Positions 8,610 through 18,470 of a stretch of DNA of 64,000 nt are shown here, piece by piece. The notes below the pieces were generated by a model, which was given only the letters and a program-made list of their open reading frames with translations, was not told the origin of the DNA and made no database searches. Made by a program: the position numbers and the translations under genes. The stretch is from Klebsiella oxytoca NBRC 105695. Its GTDB lineage: Bacteria; Pseudomonadota; Gammaproteobacteria; Enterobacterales; Enterobacteriaceae. The stretch's first letter is position 1, and the number at the start of each line of letters is the position of its first letter. Location of the stretch: the NCBI RefSeq assembly GCF_001598695.1, contig NZ_BCZK01000002.1, forward strand, positions 1 through 64,000. The letters are read 5' to 3'.

Positions 8610-9967
8610 AGACGCCGCACTCTTCATTTATCAGCCCGTTCCGCACGGGCGGCGATCCCTGTACCTTTCGGGAGGCCGGCGAACTGCAGGCCGAAATAGG
8701 CAAACTTACGCATCCGGCGCGGCCGGATGTGGACTGGGGCAGGGTAGAGAGCCTGAGTCTGGCTCTGTTTCGGCAAAACGGCGTGGAGTTGCAAACGCTG
8801 GTCTGTTACGCGCTGGCGAGGACCCGGCAGTATGGGATAGCAGGAATGGTGGACGCTCTGGATGCCCTCGCGGCATTGATAAACCAGCGCTGGGGAGATT
8901 TCTGGCCGCTGCAGGTCCATTCAAGGATCGCGCTGCTGGCGTGGCTTGCCGAGAAGATGAAGCAGGCGCTGCGCGCGCAGGATCTTCAGTATCAGGATCT
9001 GGCGCAGATTAACCACTGCAGCCAGCACCTGACGGAAATAGAGAACGTGCTGCGGCGGTGCGAGGTCTGGCATATGTCAAAACTGGAGCAACTGGCCGTT
9101 CAGTTGCGAAATGCGGCGATGCGCCTGGAGCGGCTGGCGCCGCAGGGCGAAAAAACGGCGGCGAAGAAAATCGCCAGGGAGCGCCCCTGGCCGAGAGATG
9201 TAAAAAATGGGGCCAAAAAAACCGCTGAAGCGCAGGCATCGCGAAAGCATGACGAAAGCTTGTTATTGAAGAAAACTACGGAGAGTCCTCGCCAGCGGCG
9301 GGTATGGCCCGGCTTTATCGCCGGGATGCTGACGATGGTTTGCCTGGGAGGTTGCGGTTTCTGGGGTTGGTCATGGCTGAACCCGCCAGAAATGGGCCTA
9401 CGTGAGGCACAGACCGCGACGTCGGTGTTGGCGTTGCCCTCAGCGCCGGGGAGGGATGGCAACAAGATGCTGAGCTGGGCGCAGGGAATGGCGACGACCC
9501 GCGCGCAGCTGAAGAGGCTGAATGACCTGCCGCCGCTGTGGCCCCTGCGCCAGGAAGAGGCGCTGCTCCTGGCCCTTGAACGCCGCTGGCCGAATAATTC
9601 GCAAATTAAGGCGATGAGCGCCGAGTGGCGTAAGCAGCGGGAAGCCAGCGCGCTGCCGGTGCCTGACTTACAGCGCTATGCCCAGGCGCAGGCGAAGCTA
9701 CGGCAGCTTTCGCTAAGGCTGGATGCGCTGGATGAACGCAAGGGGCGGTATATGACTGCTTCTGAGTTGAAATCGGCAATTTTCAGCATCCGGCAGCTGT
9801 TACAGACGCCGCCGCTGGAAGAACAGCTCAGGCAACTGGAGGCTCAGGTACGAGCCGGAAGTCTCTCACCGGTGCTGCAAATGCAGATTGATTTTCATTT
9901 TAAGCAGTTGCTAAGCCGCTACGCTATTTTGCTGGATAGCACGGAAGTGAAACCGAACCCTCAGTAG
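8606..9967 (+). CDS. vasL: VasL-like type VI secretion protein (ImpA_N domain plus membrane segment)
   Basis: 453-aa protein. Residues about 5-125 form an ImpA_N-type domain (ISPFRTGGDPC..., LIN-RWGDFWPLQ). A basic linker rich in Lys/Arg/Ala (about 195-245) precedes one transmembrane helix (WPGFIAGMLTMVCLGGCGFW, about 248-270), and a helical C-terminal domain follows. This layout matches VasL, a TssA-related protein placed next to VasJ-type tssA in enterobacterial type VI clusters. The ATG at 8606 has AGGAG at 8596-8600 and overlaps the preceding small ORF. It is the last type VI gene seen. The following 180 bp contain no strong terminator. Confidence 0.75.
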   Translation: MKTPHSSFISPFRTGGDPCTFREAGELQAEIGKLTHPARPDVDWGRVESLSLALFRQNGVELQTLVCYALARTRQYGIAGMVDALDALAALINQRWGDFWPLQVHSRIALLAWLAEKMKQALRAQDLQYQDLAQINHCSQHLTEIENVLRRCEVWHMSKLEQLAVQLRNAAMRLERLAPQGEKTAAKKIARERPWPRDVKNGAKKTAEAQASRKHDESLLLKKTTESPRQRRVWPGFIAGMLTMVCLGGCGFWGWSWLNPPEMGLREAQTATSVLALPSAPGRDGNKMLSWAQGMATTRAQLKRLNDLPPLWPLRQEEALLLALERRWPNNSQIKAMSAEWRKQREASALPVPDLQRYAQAQAKLRQLSLRLDALDERKGRYMTASELKSAIFSIRQLLQTPPLEEQLRQLEAQVRAGSLSPVLQMQIDFHFKQLLSRYAILLDSTEVKPNPQ

Positions 9968-10149
9968 TAGGATGTCGGCTGCGGTAGAGTAAAAACAGAC
10001 GGGAAAAGTTGGCCCAGGATTTTTTCAGCCCGCCATTTGATTATTGCTGTTTTAGCAAAAATCCTCTGCGTTAAACGATCTTTTTCTCGATCCTCTCGTT
10101 GGTCATAATGTTTCTCATTAACCGCTATTGATAAATAATGAGGAAAATC

Positions 10150-10953
10150 ATGACAATCCCTGCATTTGGTCTTGGGACCTTCCGTCTGAAAGATGACGTA
10201 GTGATCGCATCTGTAAAAACAGCGCTTGAGCTGGGCTATCGCGCCATTGATACCGCGCAAATCTATGACAATGAAGCGGCCGTGGGCCAGGCTATCGCAG
10301 AAAGCGGCGTCGCGCGCGATGAACTGTTCATCACCACCAAGATCTGGATTGAAAATTTAAGCAAAGATAAGCTCATCGCAAGCCTGAAAGAGAGTCTGCA
10401 GAAGCTGCGCACCGAATATGTCGATCTCACGCTGATCCACTGGCCGTCGCCAAACGATGCGGTTGCCGTGGAAGAGTACATGGCTGCTCTGCTGGAGGCG
10501 AAACGCCAGGGACTAACTCGCCAGATGGGTATCTCTAACTTCACTATTCCGCTGATGGAGCGCGCCATTGCTGCCGTTGGGGTAGAGAATATCGCGACCA
10601 ACCAGATTGAACTGTCGCCTTATTTGCAAAATCGTAAGGTCGTCGATTGGGCCTCTGAGCATGGCATTCACATTACCTCTTATATGACTCTGGCTTATGG
10701 TAAAGCGTTAAAAGATGAAGCCATTGCCCGGATTGCGGCGAAACACAATGCCACTCCGGCGCAGGTTATCCTCGCGTGGGCAATGGGTGAAGGCTATGCG
10801 GTGATCCCATCTTCGACCAGGCGCGAAAACCTGGCAAGCAACCTGAAAGCTCAGGAGCTGCAGCTTGATGAAGACGATCGCCTGGCGATCGCCGCGCTGG
10901 ACTGTCACGATCGTCTGGTTAGCCCCGAAGGTCTGGCGCCTGAATGGGATTAA
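10150..10953 (+). CDS. dkgB: 2,5-diketo-D-gluconate/methylglyoxal reductase DkgB (aldo-keto reductase)
   Basis: 267 aa, the exact length of E. coli DkgB (YafB) and nearly identical throughout. This cytoplasmic NADPH-dependent aldo-keto reductase acts on 2,5-diketogluconate, methylglyoxal and similar carbonyls. The catalytic tetrad is Asp34, Tyr39, Lys64 and His97, and the C-terminal [10 protein letters not shown] segment binds the NADPH phosphate. The ATG at 10150 gives the E. coli start; an AGGA lies at 10141. It marks the return to the conserved E. coli gene order after the type VI block and converges with yafC. Confidence 0.97.
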   Translation: MTIPAFGLGTFRLKDDVVIASVKTALELGYRAIDTAQIYDNEAAVGQAIAESGVARDELFITTKIWIENLSKDKLIASLKESLQKLRTEYVDLTLIHWPSPNDAVAVEEYMAALLEAKRQGLTRQMGISNFTIPLMERAIAAVGVENIATNQIELSPYLQNRKVVDWASEHGIHITSYMTLAYGKALKDEAIARIAAKHNATPAQVILAWAMGEGYAVIPSSTRRENLASNLKAQELQLDEDDRLAIAALDCHDRLVSPEGLAPEWD

Positions 10954-10982
10954 GCTAACCCCCTCTGTACTCTACAACCCTC

Positions 10983-11885
10983 TTACAGCTCCTGCGGGAG
11001 CTGTTTTACATGCTCACTAAGAAAGTCGATAAAAGCCCTGATCCGCGTGCTTACCGCCCTGTCGCTGTAGTACACCGCGCTAAACGGCATTTCAATCGGC
11101 AGCCGTTTGTCAGCCAGCAGTTCGACAAACGCCCCTTCAGCAATTTCTTTATCCACCATATAGTCCGACAGACAGGCTATACCGTTACCGGCCAGACACA
11201 GCTGCTTGAGCGTTTCCCCGCTATTGGAAGATATCTCGCTTTCGATTTCCAGCAGTTGGCCATCGCAGCAGGAAACTGGCCAGGTATTCAGGGATACGGG
11301 CTCGCTAAAGCCGAGGCACTGATGATGTTTTAGCTCGGCGACGCTTTGCGGCGTTCCGTGCCGGGCAAGATAGTCCGGCGAGGCGATAATTTTGCGGTAG
11401 CTATTGAACAGCGGCCGGGCGCGCAGGCTGGAATCGGTTAGCGTGCCGGCGCGGATCGCGACGTCCACTTTCCGCTCAATCAGATTGATAAAGGTCTCTG
11501 ACGAGACCAGCGAAAGGCTCATTTCCGGGTAGCGCTCACGGAAGGGCCTGATCAAAGGCATCAGAAAATGCAATATCACCGGCGTCGCGGCATCAACGCG
11601 AAGTAATCCTCTTGGCGTCGTTCGGCTCTCCAGAAGCTCATTTTCGGCGGCGGCCATCTCCTGAAGCACAACCTGCACTCGGCGGAAATAACGCTCGCCC
11701 TCTTCGGTCAGGCTTAGCTGGCGGGTAGTACGGTTAAGCAGGCTGACGCCGAGCTTTGACTCCAGCTTTTTTACCGCCCGGCTGACGGCGGAATTAGCCT
11801 GACCAAGCTGTTCGGCAGCGCGACTAAAACTGCCGCTCTCTACCACGGCGACAAAAATGGCGATTTCTTCTGAGGTAGCTCTCAT
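10983..11885 (-). CDS. yafC: LysR-family transcriptional regulator YafC
   Basis: 300-aa LysR-type regulator very close to E. coli YafC. An N-terminal winged helix-turn-helix (about residues 5-62, with [20 protein letters not shown] as recognition region) is followed by a LysR effector-binding domain. It is divergent from the MFS transporter gene at 11990 with about 104 bp between them. This is the classic arrangement of a LysR regulator controlling its neighbour, so the transporter is the probable target (inference). The effector is unknown. Confidence 0.93.
   Translation of the reverse strand: MRATSEEIAIFVAVVESGSFSRAAEQLGQANSAVSRAVKKLESKLGVSLLNRTTRQLSLTEEGERYFRRVQVVLQEMAAAENELLESRTTPRGLLRVDAATPVILHFLMPLIRPFRERYPEMSLSLVSSETFINLIERKVDVAIRAGTLTDSSLRARPLFNSYRKIIASPDYLARHGTPQSVAELKHHQCLGFSEPVSLNTWPVSCCDGQLLEIESEISSNSGETLKQLCLAGNGIACLSDYMVDKEIAEGAFVELLADKRLPIEMPFSAVYYSDRAVSTRIRAFIDFLSEHVKQLPQEL
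10985..11007 (+). terminator. Terminator of dkgB, overlapping the 3' end of yafC
   Basis: An 8-bp stem (10985-10992 with 10997-11004) and Ts to 11007 follow dkgB. It lies inside the last codons of the convergent yafC gene, so the two genes share this end. Confidence 0.65.
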
Positions 11886-11989
11886 TGTTGCACCTGTGGC
11901 AAAATTATATTGATACTTTGGCTATTTTTGTCATTAAAACATCTCTTCATACTACGTGTCATCTTAATCCTGTTGATACGGAGTACATT

Positions 11990-13180
11990 ATGCCGCTGGC
12001 GCTACTTGCCTTAACTATCGGTGCCTTTGCGATTGGCACGACTGAATTTGTCATTGTGGGCCTGGTGCCTGACATCGCTGAGCAACTAGCTATTTCGCTA
12101 CCCTCTGCAGGGCTGCTGGTTTCTATCTATGCGTTGGGCGTAGCGATAGGTGCTCCTGTGCTCACCGCGCTGACCGGGCGTATGCCGCGTAAGCAGCTAC
12201 TGCTGGCGTTAATGGCGCTGTTTACCGCTGGCAATCTGCTGGCATGGCAGGCGCCGGGTTACGAGACTCTGGTTCTGGCGCGCCTGCTGACCGGGCTGGC
12301 GCATGGGGTATTCTTTTCGATCGGTTCGACAATTGCGACCAGCCTGGTCGCGAAGGAGAAAGCGGCCTCGGCGATTGCGATGATGTTCGGCGGGTTAACC
12401 GTTGCGCTGGTGACCGGCGTGCCGCTAGGCACCTTCATTGGCCAACACTTTGGCTGGCGTGAAACATTCCTGGCCGTGTCTATTCTTGGCGTAATCGCGT
12501 TAATGAGCAGCCTTATTCTGGTGCCTGGTAACATTCCGGGCCGCGTCAGCGCGGGTCTGCGCGCTCAGCTTAAGGTTCTGACCCATCCGCGTTTACTGAT
12601 TATCTACGCGATCACTGCTCTGGGGTATGGCGGCGTATTTACGGCATTTACCTTCCTGGCGCCGATGATGCAGGATCTTGCCGGATTTAGCCCATCGGCC
12701 GTCAGCTGGATCCTTCTGGGCTACGGTGTTTCAGTGGCGATAGGTAACGTATGGGGCGGAAGGCTGGCGGATAAACATGGCGCCGTGCCCGCGCTGAAGC
12801 TGATTTTTGCCGCCCTGGCTGCGCTACTGGCGATCTTTCAATTTACGGCCAGTGTGCATTATGCTGCTCTGGCGACGGTTTTGGTGATGGGGATCTTTGC
12901 TTTTGGTAACGTTCCGGGACTGCAGGTGTACGTGGTGCAGAACGCGGAGCAATACACTCCTGGCGCGGTTGACGTTGCCTCTGGCCTGAATATTGCAGCA
13001 TTTAACATTGGCATTGCGTTAGGTTCGGTGATTGGCGGGCAGATCGTAGCGCATTATGGTCTGGCCCAGACGCCGTGGATCGGCGCTCTGATTGTGCTGG
13101 TGGCGCTCTTACTGGTCGGAATTAGCGGCCGGCTTGATAAGCCAGGGCTTCGCGCTAACGGCCCTGGCGTAGAAGGCTAA
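11990..13180 (+). CDS. Major facilitator transporter, AraJ/YdhP type
   Basis: 396-aa MFS permease with twelve predicted membrane helices. It carries the family N-terminus [20 protein letters not shown], the loop motif GRMPRKQ after helix 2, and a second-half GGRLADKHG. It resembles the AraJ/YdhP/SotB drug or sugar efflux group, so it most likely exports a small molecule by proton antiport; the substrate cannot be read. The ATG at 11990 has a GGAG-like site 6 nt upstream. E. coli has no such gene between yafC and yafD, so this is an insertion relative to that order, probably controlled by the divergent YafC. Confidence 0.88.
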   Translation: MPLALLALTIGAFAIGTTEFVIVGLVPDIAEQLAISLPSAGLLVSIYALGVAIGAPVLTALTGRMPRKQLLLALMALFTAGNLLAWQAPGYETLVLARLLTGLAHGVFFSIGSTIATSLVAKEKAASAIAMMFGGLTVALVTGVPLGTFIGQHFGWRETFLAVSILGVIALMSSLILVPGNIPGRVSAGLRAQLKVLTHPRLLIIYAITALGYGGVFTAFTFLAPMMQDLAGFSPSAVSWILLGYGVSVAIGNVWGGRLADKHGAVPALKLIFAALAALLAIFQFTASVHYAALATVLVMGIFAFGNVPGLQVYVVQNAEQYTPGAVDVASGLNIAAFNIGIALGSVIGGQIVAHYGLAQTPWIGALIVLVALLLVGISGRLDKPGLRANGPGVEG

Positions 13181-13274
13181 AGGTTTCTGGCAAATTGCAT
13201 TGAAAGTGTCTACAAAAATCCCTATAACAGAAGAACCAGCTGCAGTCGGGCTGGTTTCCTGTTATCGAGGTTTG

Positions 13275-14081
13275 ATGCCTAAATTGCGAAAGAATACCTA
13301 TGCCATGCGCTATGTCGCCGGACAGCCTGCGGAGAGAATTTTACCTCCGGGGTCGTTTGCAGGCATGACTCCGGCTTTTCCGGCGGGAGTACCGTTAAGT
13401 TCGGATGAAAAAATCCGCGTACTGGTGTGGAACATCTTCAAGCAGCAGCGCGCCGAGTGGAAATCAGTTCTTAACAACTTTGGTAAAGATGCGCACCTGG
13501 TGTTGTTACAGGAAGCGCAAACTACACCTGAATTAGTGAAGTTTGCCACGTCCAACTACCTTGCAGCGGATCAGGTTCCGGCGCTGGTGCTGCCCCAGCA
13601 TCCTTCCGGCGTGATGACGTTAGCCTCTGCGCATCCTATCTACTGTTGTCCTCTGCGTGAACGCGAGCCTATCCTGCGGTTGGCGAAGTCGGCATTAGTG
13701 ACCGTGTATCCGTTACCGGATTCCCGCCTGCTGATGGTGGTCAATATTCATGCGGTTAACTTCAGCCTTGGCGTCGATGTCTACAGCAAGCAGCTGCTGC
13801 CGATTGGCGATCAGATCGCCCATCACAGCGGGCCGGTGATTATGGCAGGCGACTTTAATGCCTGGAGCCGCCCGCGAATGAATGCCCTGTACCGCTTTGC
13901 GCGCGAAATGTCGCTGCGCGAAGTTCGTTTCTCTGACGATCAGCGCCGCCGTACGTTTGGCCGCCCGCTTGATTTTGTCTTCTATCGTGGGTTAAGCGTA
14001 CACGATGCTTCCGTACTGGTGACGCGTGCCTCCGACCACAACCCTCTACTAGTCGAATTCAGTCCCGGCAAGCCTGATTAA
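13275..14081 (+). CDS. yafD: YafD, endonuclease/exonuclease/phosphatase-family protein
   Basis: 268-aa protein almost identical to E. coli YafD, a member of the endonuclease/exonuclease/phosphatase (DNase I-like) superfamily. Family motifs are VWNIFKQQ near the start, LLQEAQ (metal-binding Glu), [20 protein letters not shown] (catalytic Asp-Asn) and the terminal [10 protein letters not shown]. The substrate is not established. The ATG at 13275 follows GAGG (13267-13270); upstream in-frame starts are less likely. It sits just before yafE on the same strand. Confidence 0.92.
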   Translation: MPKLRKNTYAMRYVAGQPAERILPPGSFAGMTPAFPAGVPLSSDEKIRVLVWNIFKQQRAEWKSVLNNFGKDAHLVLLQEAQTTPELVKFATSNYLAADQVPALVLPQHPSGVMTLASAHPIYCCPLREREPILRLAKSALVTVYPLPDSRLLMVVNIHAVNFSLGVDVYSKQLLPIGDQIAHHSGPVIMAGDFNAWSRPRMNALYRFAREMSLREVRFSDDQRRRTFGRPLDFVFYRGLSVHDASVLVTRASDHNPLLVEFSPGKPD

Positions 14082-14166
14082 TTAAGGTATGTCAGGCCTG
14101 CCACGGGGCAGGCCTGCGTATGCATGGTGCTGCCTTTATTACTCAAAAAAACCGAAGGACAATGCA

Positions 14167-14937
14167 ATGACAACACGCTCTCATCATGACCATGTAGAAA
14201 TGCAGTTTGGCTCACAGGCCAGCGCCTACCTGACCAGCGCCGTACACGCCTCCGGGCGCGATCTGCAACGTCTGGCCGAAAGGCTGGCGGATTTTCCTCA
14301 GGCGCACGTGCTGGATATGGGATGCGGCGCCGGCCACGCCAGCTTTGCGGCGGCAGGGCAGGTTGCACAGGTGACGGCGTATGATTTATCCAGCCAGATG
14401 CTGGACGTTGTGGCTCAGGCCGCACGTGATAAAGGTTTTGCTAATATTACCACTCAGCAGGGATATGCCGAGTCTTTGCCTTTCGCTGACGCCAGCTTTG
14501 ATGTAGCGATCAGTCGTTATTCTGCGCATCACTGGCACGATGTCGGTCTGGCGCTGCGTGAAGTGAAGCGAGTGCTGAAGCCGGGCGGAGTAATGATTAT
14601 TATGGATGTGATGTCGCCCGGGCATCCGGTTCGCGACGTCTGGCTGCAGACCGTTGAGGCCCTGCGCGATACTTCCCATGTCCGCAACTATTCCAGCGGC
14701 GAATGGCTGGCAATGACGAGTGAGGCGGGTCTGGTGATTAATCATCTGCTGACCGACCGCTTGCCGCTGGAGTTTGGCTCATGGATTGCGCGCATGCGAA
14801 CGCCAGCGGCGCTGGCGGAAGCGATTCGCTTATATCAGGAGAGCGCATCGGCTGAGGTTAAGGCCTATTTTGCCCTGCAGCACGATGGTTCGTTCACCAG
14901 CGATACGATTATGTTTGAGGCCCACAAGGCGGCCTGA
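14167..14937 (+). CDS. yafE: SAM-dependent methyltransferase YafE
   Basis: 256-aa class I methyltransferase (Methyltransf_11 type). SAM-binding motif I is VLDMGCGAGHASFA (about residues 44-57), followed by the acidic YDLSSQMLD and the post-motif VKRVLKPGGVMIIMDV. Homologous to E. coli YafE and similar to UbiE/Coq5-like enzymes; the methyl acceptor is unknown. AAGGA at 14155-14159 fixes the ATG. It ends 14 nt before a terminator shared with the convergent mltD. Confidence 0.9.
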   Translation: MTTRSHHDHVEMQFGSQASAYLTSAVHASGRDLQRLAERLADFPQAHVLDMGCGAGHASFAAAGQVAQVTAYDLSSQMLDVVAQAARDKGFANITTQQGYAESLPFADASFDVAISRYSAHHWHDVGLALREVKRVLKPGGVMIIMDVMSPGHPVRDVWLQTVEALRDTSHVRNYSSGEWLAMTSEAGLVINHLLTDRLPLEFGSWIARMRTPAALAEAIRLYQESASAEVKAYFALQHDGSFTSDTIMFEAHKAA

Positions 14938-14950
14938 CGCCGGGATAAAA

Positions 14951-14973
14951 AAAGGCACCGCATGGGTGCCTTT
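14951..14973. terminator. Bidirectional terminator between yafE and mltD
   Basis: A perfect 9-bp stem (14951-14959 with 14965-14973), with an A-run on the left and Ts inside the stem, can act for both convergent genes. Confidence 0.75.
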
Positions 14974-14991
14974 ATCATGCCTGATGAATCA

Positions 14992-16359
14992 TCAGGATTC
15001 TGGTCTGTCGCTGTTTTTCACGAACAGCGTCAGCTGATCGCCGGGCTTCAGGTTGCCAGTATCGCTATTCCAGCGCATGACATCACGAATGTTGACGCCA
15101 TGGCGTTTCGCAATGCTCGACAGGGAGTCGCCTTTGCGCACGCGATAAGTGATGCTATCGCTGTTGTTAGCCAGACGCTCGGCGCTGCTGCCTGCGCCAA
15201 TCACCAGATTCTGACCAACCTTCAGGTTAGAACCGCGAATACCGTTCCACTGCTGCAGATCTTTGGTTGATACGCCGAGACGCGACGCAATGCCGGAAAT
15301 CGTATCGCCGGAACGCACCTTGTAGCTACGGCTGGTTAACGGCTTGTTGTCAGCCAGCAGCGTCGGCTGCACGGCTGCAATATCGCCGGAAGCCAACGAT
15401 TCGCGCAGCTGTGCGGCGTGCTTCTGCGGCACCAGCACGTAGTTTGGCCCATTCGCGCCCAGGGTTGATCCTTTGACGCCAGCATTGAAGGTCTTCAGCT
15501 TGCTGACCGGCATTCCTGCCATATCGGCTAACTGTGAAATCTCAACCGGGCTGTCGAGACGTACGCGCGCCAGAGCCCGGCTTTCGTCTGCCGTCGGCAG
15601 CCTCACGCCGTAGCGCTTGCTGTTCTTGAGGATATCGCTCAGGGCCAGCATTTTCGGTACGTATATTTTGGTTTCATGCGGCAAAGACAGCGACCAGAAA
15701 TCGGTGGGTTTACCACGCGCTTTGTTCGCTTTGATCGCCTTCATGACCCGGCCTTCGCCGCTGTTATACGCCGCAACGGTTAACAACCAGTCGCCGTCGA
15801 ACATTTTGTTCAGACGTTGCATCATGTTTAACGCTGCCGTGGTTGAGGCAACGATGTCACGACGCGCATCGTAACTGCGGGTCTGTTTCAAACCATAATT
15901 GCGCCCGGTGCTCGGAATGATCTGCCAGATGCCTGCGGCATTGGCGCCAGACGTTGCGTGCGGGTCAAAAGCGCTCTCCACTATGGGTAGTAATACCAGT
16001 TCCATCGGCATGTTACGTTTCTTAACTTGCCCGGCTATCCAGTACATATACGGCTCTGCCCGTAAAGTTACATCGTGGAGATAGCTCTTATTTCTTAAAT
16101 ACTTCTGTTTTTGTTCGCGAATCCGGACGTTTTCCGGAATTCCCATCTTTAGCTCGTCGCCTATCGAAGTCCACAGATCCTGGTCTTGCGCGTAGAAGGT
16201 TCCATCATCTAACCAGCGCGCTCGACTTGTGAACTTGCTTGCTTCCCCTTGACTCGCTGCAGAAAGGCTCTGTGCGTGCTGTTGTACGGTGCCATCGTTC
16301 TTAGACGCCTGGCACCCCACCAGCAGGACAGAGGCGAGTAAAATCGCTCGTGCCTTCAT
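14992..16359 (-). CDS. mltD: Membrane-bound lytic murein transglycosylase D
   Basis: 455-aa lipoprotein. The signal MKARAILLASVLLVGC has a lipobox with Cys16. An SLT-type lytic transglycosylase domain (about 100-240) has catalytic Glu128 in PIVESAFDP followed by ANAAGIWQIIPSTGRNYGL. Two LysM peptidoglycan-binding repeats are at about 343-388 and 402-446. It cleaves murein glycan strands to 1,6-anhydro products at the outer membrane. Length and domains match E. coli MltD. It is followed on the same strand, on its upstream side, by gloB 71 bp away, as in E. coli. Confidence 0.96.
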   Translation of the reverse strand: MKARAILLASVLLVGCQASKNDGTVQQHAQSLSAASQGEASKFTSRARWLDDGTFYAQDQDLWTSIGDELKMGIPENVRIREQKQKYLRNKSYLHDVTLRAEPYMYWIAGQVKKRNMPMELVLLPIVESAFDPHATSGANAAGIWQIIPSTGRNYGLKQTRSYDARRDIVASTTAALNMMQRLNKMFDGDWLLTVAAYNSGEGRVMKAIKANKARGKPTDFWSLSLPHETKIYVPKMLALSDILKNSKRYGVRLPTADESRALARVRLDSPVEISQLADMAGMPVSKLKTFNAGVKGSTLGANGPNYVLVPQKHAAQLRESLASGDIAAVQPTLLADNKPLTSRSYKVRSGDTISGIASRLGVSTKDLQQWNGIRGSNLKVGQNLVIGAGSSAERLANNSDSITYRVRKGDSLSSIAKRHGVNIRDVMRWNSDTGNLKPGDQLTLFVKNSDRPES

Positions 16360-16430
16360 GTGTGTGTCAATAGTTGCTTAAAAGACGAGCAAGGATAACG
16401 GTGAAGTCCCCCGAAGACAAGAATTAAATC

Positions 16431-17186
16431 TCAGAAGTCGTCTTTCTTTGACCTTAACCACGCAAATCTCTGAACAGAGTGTTGCAAATTTGTTTCTTTG
16501 TTTATTTCTTCAATTAAATCATGATCATCTGTACGTAAAAATAAATTTATACGACGTTCATTTTTCAGAGTTACGGGTAGTGTCTTTTGTTTTTTTGCGC
16601 GTAACTCATTAACTTTGCGATAGTAATCATTTATATCCTTATCATGGGGCAAGATGCTCATTGCAAACTTCATATTTGCTAAAGTGTACTCATGTGCGCA
16701 ACATATTAACGTTTCATCAGGAAGGGCGTTAATCTTTTTAAATGATTGATACATCTGGTCTGGTGTGCCTTCAAAGAGTCTGCCGCAGCCGCCGGAAAAC
16801 ATTGTATCGCCACAAAATAGATAAGGTTTACTGTAGAAACAGATGTGTCCTAAAGTGTGACCTGGCGTAGCAAAAATAGAAAATTCGCGGCCCAAAACGG
16901 ACAGGCTTTCTCCGTCCTTTACGATGCAGGTTGCTCCCTTATCCTGGGTTTCTGCCGGTCCGTAAACCGCTATTGCCGGGAATTTTTCACATAGTTGTTT
17001 TACGCCGCCAACGTGGTCGTGATGGTGATGCGTTAAGAAGATGGCTTCCGGCTGCCAGCGGTTTTGTTCTATCGCGGCGAGCACCGGCGCGGCTTCTCCC
17101 GGGTCGACTATCAGACAGCGGCCGCTATCTTCACTGAGAACCCAGATGTAGTTGTCCTGAAATGCGGGAATACTGATAAGATTCAT
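16431..17186 (-). CDS. gloB: Hydroxyacylglutathione hydrolase (glyoxalase II)
   Basis: 251-aa metallo-beta-lactamase-fold enzyme that hydrolyses S-D-lactoylglutathione to lactate and glutathione, the second step of methylglyoxal detoxification. The binuclear metal motif [10 protein letters not shown] places ligands at His53, His55, Asp57 and His58, as in E. coli GloB. Further ligands are in GHTLGH and CAHEYT. It is divergent from yafS, starting 32 bp away. Part of this gene is slightly AT-rich compared with its neighbours, but it is intact. Confidence 0.96.
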   Translation of the reverse strand: MNLISIPAFQDNYIWVLSEDSGRCLIVDPGEAAPVLAAIEQNRWQPEAIFLTHHHHDHVGGVKQLCEKFPAIAVYGPAETQDKGATCIVKDGESLSVLGREFSIFATPGHTLGHICFYSKPYLFCGDTMFSGGCGRLFEGTPDQMYQSFKKINALPDETLICCAHEYTLANMKFAMSILPHDKDINDYYRKVNELRAKKQKTLPVTLKNERRINLFLRTDDHDLIEEINKETNLQHSVQRFAWLRSKKDDF

Positions 17187-17218
17187 AAATTACCTCTAAA
17201 GCGTAGCGGAAGGTTGCG

Positions 17219-17941
17219 ATGAAGCCGGCAAGGATACCTCAGACAGTTACAGCGCCAGAGCACTGGTCCAGCATGCCCTGGGGCGAATACTACCGCGAAT
17301 CGCTGGAACGGCAGATGAAACCGTGGCTGGCTAAATTATATGGCTTTCATTTACTTAAGATTGGCAATCTGAGCGCGGAAATCAATACGGAGTCCTGCGC
17401 GATTTCCCATCAGGTGAATGTCTCTTTACAGGGTAATCCCGTGCAGGTAAAGGCCGATCCGCTGCATTTGCCTTTTGCCGAGAAGTCGGTTGATGCCTGC
17501 CTGCTGGCGCATACCTTACCCTGGTGTAGCGATCCGCATCGACTGCTGCGGGAAGCAGACCGAGTGCTGATTGACGATGGCTGGATCATTTTGACCAGTT
17601 TTAACCCCATGAGCCTGATGGGATTACGCAAGCTGGTGCCGGTCTTGCGCAATAAGCCCCCCTATAACAGCCGCATGTTTACTTTAACGCGTCAGATGGA
17701 CTGGCTGGCGCTGCTGAATTTTGAAGTGATGCATCACGGTTGCTACCAGGTCCTTCCCTGGTCTCGTCACGGGGGGAAAATGCTCAGCACCCATTTACCT
17801 GCTTTAGGATGTTTACAGCTCATTATTGCCCGTAAACGTACGATCCCCTTGACGCTAAACCCGATGAAATCGGGCAAAGCAAAAAAACGGATACCGCAGG
17901 CGGTGGGCGCCACACGTCAGTGGCGCAAGGGGCAAAATTAG
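17219..17941 (+). CDS. yafS: YafS, SAM-dependent methyltransferase-like protein
   Basis: 240-aa protein orthologous to E. coli YafS. It has a Methyltransf_11-like core with the segment [21 protein letters not shown] (motifs II-III region) and [17 protein letters not shown], but a poorly conserved glycine-rich motif I, so catalytic activity is uncertain. The basic C-terminus is rich in Lys/Arg. Its stop codon overlaps that of the convergent rnhA by two bases, so the two 3' ends share sequence. Confidence 0.88.
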   Translation: MKPARIPQTVTAPEHWSSMPWGEYYRESLERQMKPWLAKLYGFHLLKIGNLSAEINTESCAISHQVNVSLQGNPVQVKADPLHLPFAEKSVDACLLAHTLPWCSDPHRLLREADRVLIDDGWIILTSFNPMSLMGLRKLVPVLRNKPPYNSRMFTLTRQMDWLALLNFEVMHHGCYQVLPWSRHGGKMLSTHLPALGCLQLIIARKRTIPLTLNPMKSGKAKKRIPQAVGATRQWRKGQN

Positions 17942-18405
17942 CGCTCTGCCAGATAACCGGTATCATCCCGGGTGGGATGAGAGGCGGCCGCGCGCGCCAG
18001 TTCGTCGCAGCGTTCGTTTTCCGGATGCCCCGCGTGGCCTTTGACCCACTCCCATTTTATTTTGTGTTGACCCAGCGCAGCGTCCAGGCGCTGCCAGAGA
18101 TCGACATTTTTGACCGGTTTTTTATCCGCCGTTTTCCAGCCGCGCTTTTTCCAGTTGTGGATCCACTGAGTAATACCCTGACGCACATACTGGCTGTCGG
18201 TACTGAGGATCACTTCGCAATGTTCTTTCAGCGCTTCGAGGGCGACGATGGCGGCCATCATCTCCATGCGGTTATTCGTCGTGAGGTTAAAGCCTTCGCT
18301 AAAGGTTTTTTCTTTTCCGCGATAGCGTAAAATTGCACCGTAGCCGCCGGGGCCTGGATTGCCCAGGCAGGAACCATCGGTGAAAATTTCTACCTGTTTG
18401 AGCAT
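17938..18405 (-). CDS. rnhA: Ribonuclease HI
   Basis: 155 aa, exactly the length of E. coli RNase HI. The enzyme degrades the RNA strand of RNA-DNA hybrids. Its four catalytic acids are at the standard positions: Asp10 ([10 protein letters not shown]), Glu48 (NNRMEMMA), Asp70 (STDSQYV) and Asp134. The internal ATG giving MLKQVEIF is chosen over a longer frame because it matches the family start. It is divergent from dnaQ, with overlapping promoter regions in the 65 bp between them, as in E. coli. Confidence 0.98.
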   Translation of the reverse strand: MLKQVEIFTDGSCLGNPGPGGYGAILRYRGKEKTFSEGFNLTTNNRMEMMAAIVALEALKEHCEVILSTDSQYVRQGITQWIHNWKKRGWKTADKKPVKNVDLWQRLDAALGQHKIKWEWVKGHAGHPENERCDELARAAASHPTRDDTGYLAER

Positions 18406-18470
18406 CTCTGGTAGACTTCCTGTAATTGAAATCGATACGTAAAACGGTAAGTCTGACATAAATGACCGCT

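Noticed and set aside
8485-9012. 175-codon plus-strand ORF overlapping the vasL-like gene
   Set aside because: It is the +1 shadow of vasL in GC-rich DNA. The vasL frame has domain resemblance and a proper ribosome site.
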